From contig JAYKHL010000043.1 of assembly GCA_035284865.1 (NCBI GenBank), positions 1 through 8,363 on the forward strand: 8,363 nt of DNA, read 5' to 3'. A model generated the notes under the pieces. It saw nothing but the letters and a program-made list of their open reading frames with translations, was not told the origin of the DNA and did not search any database. The position numbers were made by a program, and so were the translations under genes. This document shows positions 6,309 to 8,363 of this stretch, piece after piece. How positions within the stretch are numbered: position 1 is the first letter of the stretch; every line of letters starts with the position of its first letter. This DNA is from JAYKHL01 sp035284865 (GTDB lineage Bacteria > Cyanobacteriota > Sericytochromatia > S15B-MN24 > JAQBPE01).

Positions 6309-7256
6309 TCAACGGATCCCGCCGGGCATCATACCGCGTCCGGGCGCCAGCGTGGGTGGGGCGAGGCCGGCGGCCTGGCAGATGGCCTGGCCCCGGGCGC
6401 ACGCGAGGAAGGCGATCAGGGCCCGCGCCACGGGGCTGCGGCTGCGCTGCAGGGCCACCGCTTCCTGTCGCAACGGCAGGTGCCAGCCCGGCGGCACCTG
6501 CCAGGAACGCCCGCTCGCCAGCCCGGGTTCCAGCAGCAGAGGGCGCGCGATCAGGGCCGCCGCGACGGCCCCGGTGGCCGCCAGCTGGGCCGCCTGCGCC
6601 ACGTTCTCGGCCCGCACGAGCTTGCCCTGCAGCCCGTCCCAGGCCCGCGCGTGGCGCAGCGCTTCGCGCGCGGCCCGGCCGTAGGGGGCGTGATCCGGGT
6701 GGGCGATGGCGAGCCGGGCGCCAGACACCGCGAGCAGCCCTGCCAGCCCGGCTGCGGGCCGCACGGGAGCATCCTCCCGGGCCCAGAGCACGAGGCGCCC
6801 CTCGCCCACCGCGACGCGGGCGTCTCCGCGGGCGAGGCCGCGGCGGACGAGGTCCTCCACCAGCCCTGCGTCGGCCGAGAGGAACACGTCGTAGGGCGCG
6901 CCATGCACGATCTGGGTGTGCAGCTTGCCGCTGGAGCCGTACGTCACGCGGGCTCCTCGGGCGCGGCCCTCCTCGAAGGCGTCGAGCAGGCGGGGCAGGG
7001 CGGTCCGCAGGTCCGAGGCTGCCGCGATGCGGAGCGGGGGCTCCGCGTGGGCCGCCGCGGCCGGCCCGAGCCACCCGAGCAGCGCGCACAGGCAGGCCAG
7101 CCAGGCCCTCGTCGGCCCCGGCCCTCGGTGGCCCGGGGTCGGCGCTGGAGCCTTCGCCTCAGTGGGAACCAAGCCCCCTGTCATCGCTCCCCCCTTCTGG
7201 TGGCCTGGGGCCGGTGCAGGCACCTTCGGCCTCAGGAGGCACCAGGCGCCCGTCAT
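6309..7256 (-). CDS. modA: Molybdate ABC transporter substrate-binding protein ModA
   Basis: ModA is the periplasmic protein that captures molybdate (or tungstate) and hands it to ModB. After an export signal (hydrophobic core AWLACLCALLGWLGPAAA, likely cleavage AHA/EPP) the mature part starts LRIAAASDL and contains GSSGKL. These supply the two serines that bind the oxyanion in ModA proteins. PYDVFLSAD and the HPDHAPYGRAAREAL segment align with ModA domain 2. The Tyr that closes the E. coli site (GIVY) appears replaced (AALIA), while the Tyr in APYG may take its role, as in Azotobacter-type ModA. The start is uncertain. ATG 7256 overlaps the modB stop as ATGA with a GGGGAGG SD 5 nt upstream, giving 315 aa. 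ATG 7184 gives 291 aa. Both starts lie in a 72-bp tandem repeat that makes the region before the signal core unusually long (about 26 or 50 residues). Confidence 0.93.
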   Translation of the reverse strand: MTGAWCLLRPKVPAPAPGHQKGGAMTGGLVPTEAKAPAPTPGHRGPGPTRAWLACLCALLGWLGPAAAAHAEPPLRIAAASDLRTALPRLLDAFEEGRARGARVTYGSSGKLHTQIVHGAPYDVFLSADAGLVEDLVRRGLARGDARVAVGEGRLVLWAREDAPVRPAAGLAGLLAVSGARLAIAHPDHAPYGRAAREALRHARAWDGLQGKLVRAENVAQAAQLAATGAVAAALIARPLLLEPGLASGRSWQVPPGWHLPLRQEAVALQRSRSPVARALIAFLACARGQAICQAAGLAPPTLAPGRGMMPGGIR

Positions 7257-7277
7257 GTGCCCCTCCCCTCGGTGGCC
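7122..7277. repeat. 72-bp imperfect tandem repeat across the modB-modA junction
   Basis: The anchor GGTGGCC recurs at 7127-7133, 7199-7205 and 7271-7277, exactly 72 bp apart each time. Two full units and the start of a third are visible. Shared blocks include (plus strand) a CCTTCG/ACCTTCG core, then CTCAG and GTCAT, with scattered substitutions and a compensating 1-nt gap; I estimate roughly 70% identity by eye. On the minus strand each unit carries a purine-rich SD-like patch and an ATGAC start, so the repeat duplicates the modA translation start. Because 72 is divisible by 3, every copy stays in the modA frame, encoding two related 24-residue segments (MTGAW..., MTGGL...), each with an APAP and a PGH element. 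Confidence 0.85.
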
Positions 7278-7924
7278 CGTCGCTGCACCAGGAAGATCCC
7301 GAGCAGCACGGCATACGAGAACGCCAGGAGCCCGGCCGCCGTGCCGTGCACCGCATCGAATTGCAGGGCCTCCACGCGGTCGTAGATGGCGATCGCGACC
7401 GTCTGCGTCTCGCCGGGGAGGTTCCCGCCGACCATCAGCGCGACGCCGAACTCGCCGACGGTGTGGGCGAAGCAGAGCGCGGCGGCCGTGGCGATGCCCG
7501 GGGCGCCCAGCGGCACGGCGATCCGCCAGAAGGCCTGCCAGCGCGTGGCGCCGAGCGTCCAGGCCGCCTCGTACAGCTCCGGCTCCACGCGCGAGAACCC
7601 GACGAGCATCGGCTGGATCGCGAAAGGCAGGCCCACCAGCACCGCCGCCAGCCACAGGCCGGGGAACGAGAAGGCCAGGGGCCGCTCGAAGGCCAGTGCC
7701 CAGAGCCGTCCCAGCCACCCCTGCGCCCCCATCGTGAGCAGCAGGTAGAAGCCCAGCACGGTGGGGGGCAGCACGAGCGGGAGCGCGAGCGCCGCCTCCA
7801 CCCAGGGCCGCCACTGCCCGCGCGCGGTGGCGAGCCACCAGGCCACCGGCGCGCCGAGTACCAGCAGCACGGCTGCCGTGAGGGCCGCGAGGCGCAGCGT
7901 CAGGAGCATCGGATCGGCGGGCAT
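7253..7924 (-). CDS. modB: Molybdate ABC transporter permease ModB
   Basis: The 223-aa protein has the usual ModB length and forms the membrane channel of the ModABC importer as a homodimer. Hydrophobic helices lie at about 8-32, 43-67, 85-105, 142-162 and 192-213. The EAA loop that docks onto the ATPase is at 119-143 (EAAWTLGATRWQAFWRIAVP then PG). The ModB-diagnostic GEFGVALMVGGNLPGETQT is at 157-175. The start at ATG 7922-7924 gives a normal ModB N-terminus, but no SD is visible in the preceding 20 nt, unlike its neighbours. A CATAAA box (7930-7935) ends only 5 nt before the ATG, which would fit a leaderless transcript. The stop overlaps the possible modA start by 4 nt (ATGA). It is transcribed divergently from tRNA-Glu. 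No modC follows in the window. Confidence 0.95.
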   Translation of the reverse strand: MPADPMLLTLRLAALTAAVLLVLGAPVAWWLATARGQWRPWVEAALALPLVLPPTVLGFYLLLTMGAQGWLGRLWALAFERPLAFSFPGLWLAAVLVGLPFAIQPMLVGFSRVEPELYEAAWTLGATRWQAFWRIAVPLGAPGIATAAALCFAHTVGEFGVALMVGGNLPGETQTVAIAIYDRVEALQFDAVHGTAAGLLAFSYAVLLGIFLVQRRATEGRGT

Positions 7925-7976
7925 CGCGTTTTATGGAACCACGGGCGAGAAACGCTGGCCAATGAACAGTCCTTTG

Positions 7977-7985
7977 TGCTACATT
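7977..7985 (+). promoter_or_regulatory. Extended -10 promoter element for tRNA-Glu
   Basis: TGC-TACATT (7977-7985) is an extended -10 (TGn plus a 4 of 6 hexamer). It would place the transcription start about 15 nt before the mature tRNA 5' end at 8007. A weak -35 (TGGCCA, 7956-7961) lies 18 bp upstream. The whole 7925-8006 spacer is relatively AT-rich and also holds whatever drives modB in the opposite direction. Confidence 0.5.
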
Positions 7986-8006
7986 TGGTTTGTCCTTAAC
8001 AAGTTC

Positions 8007-8079
8007 GCCCCCATGGTCTAGAGGCCTAGGACACCACCCTCTCAAGGTGGGAACACGGGTTCGAATCCCGTTGGGGGTA
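8007..8079 (+). tRNA. tRNA-Glu (anticodon CTC)
   Basis: All four arms fold. The acceptor is GCCCCCA (8007-8013) with TGGGGGT (8072-8078), whose first pair is G-U. The D arm runs from G8016 and contains the AGAGGCCTA loop. The anticodon stem is CCACC/GGTGG (8034-8038 and 8046-8050) with loop CTCTCAA and anticodon CTC at 8041-8043. The T arm is ACGGG-TTCGAAT-CCCGT (8055-8071). The discriminator is A8079, followed by CC and then T, so the terminal CCA is not fully encoded and the final A must be added by CCA-adding enzyme. It decodes GAG. The general form recalls cyanobacterial/plastid trnE. Confidence 0.97.
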
Positions 8080-8363
8080 CCTCTCTAAAGCCCCGCCGGC
8101 CGGTCCGGCGGGGCTTTGGGGTTGAGTCGAGCAGCGCGCTGGCCTCGCGGGCGAGGCCGATCACGCCCACGACGGCCCCGACGGCCGCGGCGCCAGCGAC
8201 CAGGGCGCCGCTGGTGACGCCGAGCGTCAGGGCCCCGATGGCCGCGGCGCCGCCTGCGGCGGCCTTGGGGTGGCGCCCCACAGCCGTCTCCTTCAGCTGG
8301 CCGAAGGCCTCCGCGCCGGCGTAGGCGCCCAGGCCGATGGCGCCGAGGATGGTCACCACGGGG
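8042..8363 (-). CDS. Gly/Ala-rich hydrophobic hypothetical protein (5' end outside window)
   Basis: From the right edge to about 8126 this frame has very strong G/C third-position bias, so it is truly coding. It encodes two hydrophobic Gly/Ala-rich stretches: VTILGAIGLGAYAGAEAFG, and a longer run around AIGALTLGVTSGALVAGAAA continuing to VVGVIGLA, split by a polar segment (QLKETAVGRHPK). This fits a small membrane or glycine-zipper-like protein, but I recognise no family. A GTG at 8357-8359 could be a start, but it has no visible SD and the frame continues past the window edge, so I treat it as partial. The frame has no stop until the TGA at 8042-8044. Its last 25 or so residues are therefore the translation of the hairpin and of antisense tRNA-Glu (PPTGFEPVFPP). 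That tail is either a real 3' overlap or a sign that the natural end was lost. Confidence 0.6.
   Translation of the reverse strand, partial: PVVTILGAIGLGAYAGAEAFGQLKETAVGRHPKAAAGGAAAIGALTLGVTSGALVAGAAAVGAVVGVIGLAREASALLDSTPKPRRTGRRGFREVPPTGFEPVFPP
8087..8117 (+). terminator. Strong hairpin after tRNA-Glu
   Basis: AAAGCCCCGCCGG (8087-8099) pairs perfectly over 13 bp with CCGGCGGGGCTTT (8105-8117) around a 5-nt loop. The A/T ends of the stem give a short T3 on the plus strand and, by symmetry, T3 on the minus strand, so it may act in both directions. It starts 7 nt after the tRNA discriminator base. It also lies inside the frame of the convergent minus-strand gene. Confidence 0.75.

Noticed and set aside
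7122..7277. CRISPR array
   Set aside because: The units are contiguous imperfect 72-bp repeats with no alternating unique spacers, inside coding sequence and with no cas genes.
5219..7999. A 926-codon open frame on the plus strand
   Set aside because: It lies antisense to four well-supported minus-strand genes (CFA-like, DUF1295, modA, modB), is full of Arg/Pro/Gly/Ala low-complexity sequence and matches no family. High GC makes stop codons rare, so it is a shadow.
7925..8006. Molybdenum-cofactor riboswitch or ModE operator upstream of modB
   Set aside because: The spacer is only 82 bp, also holds the tRNA promoter, and shows no recognisable Moco-riboswitch structure or ModE palindrome.
6309..8045. 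Extending modA upstream to a 578-aa protein
   Set aside because: The extra N-terminal part is modB DNA in the wrong frame. The real modA start is at 7256 or 7184, after modB.

Overview
The window comes from a high-GC bacterial chromosome. Coding genes show strong G/C bias at third codon positions, are densely packed, and mostly have clear Shine-Dalgarno (SD) sites. It reads as core metabolism, transport and membrane-lipid genes. I see no phage, transposon, CRISPR, toxin-antitoxin or defence genes. The lineage cannot be named from this sequence. The one taxonomic hint is the tRNA-Glu, whose acceptor stem and D arm resemble cyanobacterial and plastid trnE. That hint is weak.

Layout. (1) At 1-676 (-) is the N-terminal 225 residues of an alpha/beta-hydrolase esterase with a G-A-S-M-G nucleophile elbow; it runs off the left edge. 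(2) At 677-904 is a divergent promoter region, with one good sigma70-type promoter facing each way. (3) At 905-1999 (+) is a short enzyme of the IMP dehydrogenase/GMP reductase family without CBS domains. (4) At 2294-2614 (+) is a 106-aa protein made mainly of two tandem 24-residue MshEN/T2SSE_N-type motifs. (5) At 2715-4244 (-) is a sodium:solute symporter, convergent with gene 4 across a strong GC hairpin. (6) At 4318-5412 and 5426-6229 (-) is a tight pair: a cyclopropane-fatty-acid-synthase/CNMT-type methyltransferase downstream of a DUF1295 membrane protein of the steroid 5-alpha-reductase type. (7) At 6309-7924 (-) are modB and modA, parts of a molybdate ABC importer, in the unusual order B then A and with no ATPase gene in view. 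A 72-bp tandem repeat lies across their junction. (8) At 8007-8079 (+) is tRNA-Glu(CTC), followed by a strong hairpin. (9) From 8042 to the right edge (-) is the 3' part of a Gly/Ala-rich hypothetical gene, whose frame runs through the hairpin and antisense into the tRNA.

How the genes relate. From 7924 down to 2715 all genes lie on the minus strand in the order modB, modA, DUF1295, CFA-like, symporter. Only modB-modA (4-bp overlap) and DUF1295-CFA (13-bp gap) look translationally coupled. The 73-79 bp gaps elsewhere leave room for separate transcription, and a hairpin follows modA. I do not see one obvious new system. The points most worth a second look are the repeat that duplicates the modA start signals, the DUF1295/methyltransferase lipid-modifying pair, the mosaic GMP-reductase-like enzyme, and the stand-alone putative c-di-GMP-binding protein.
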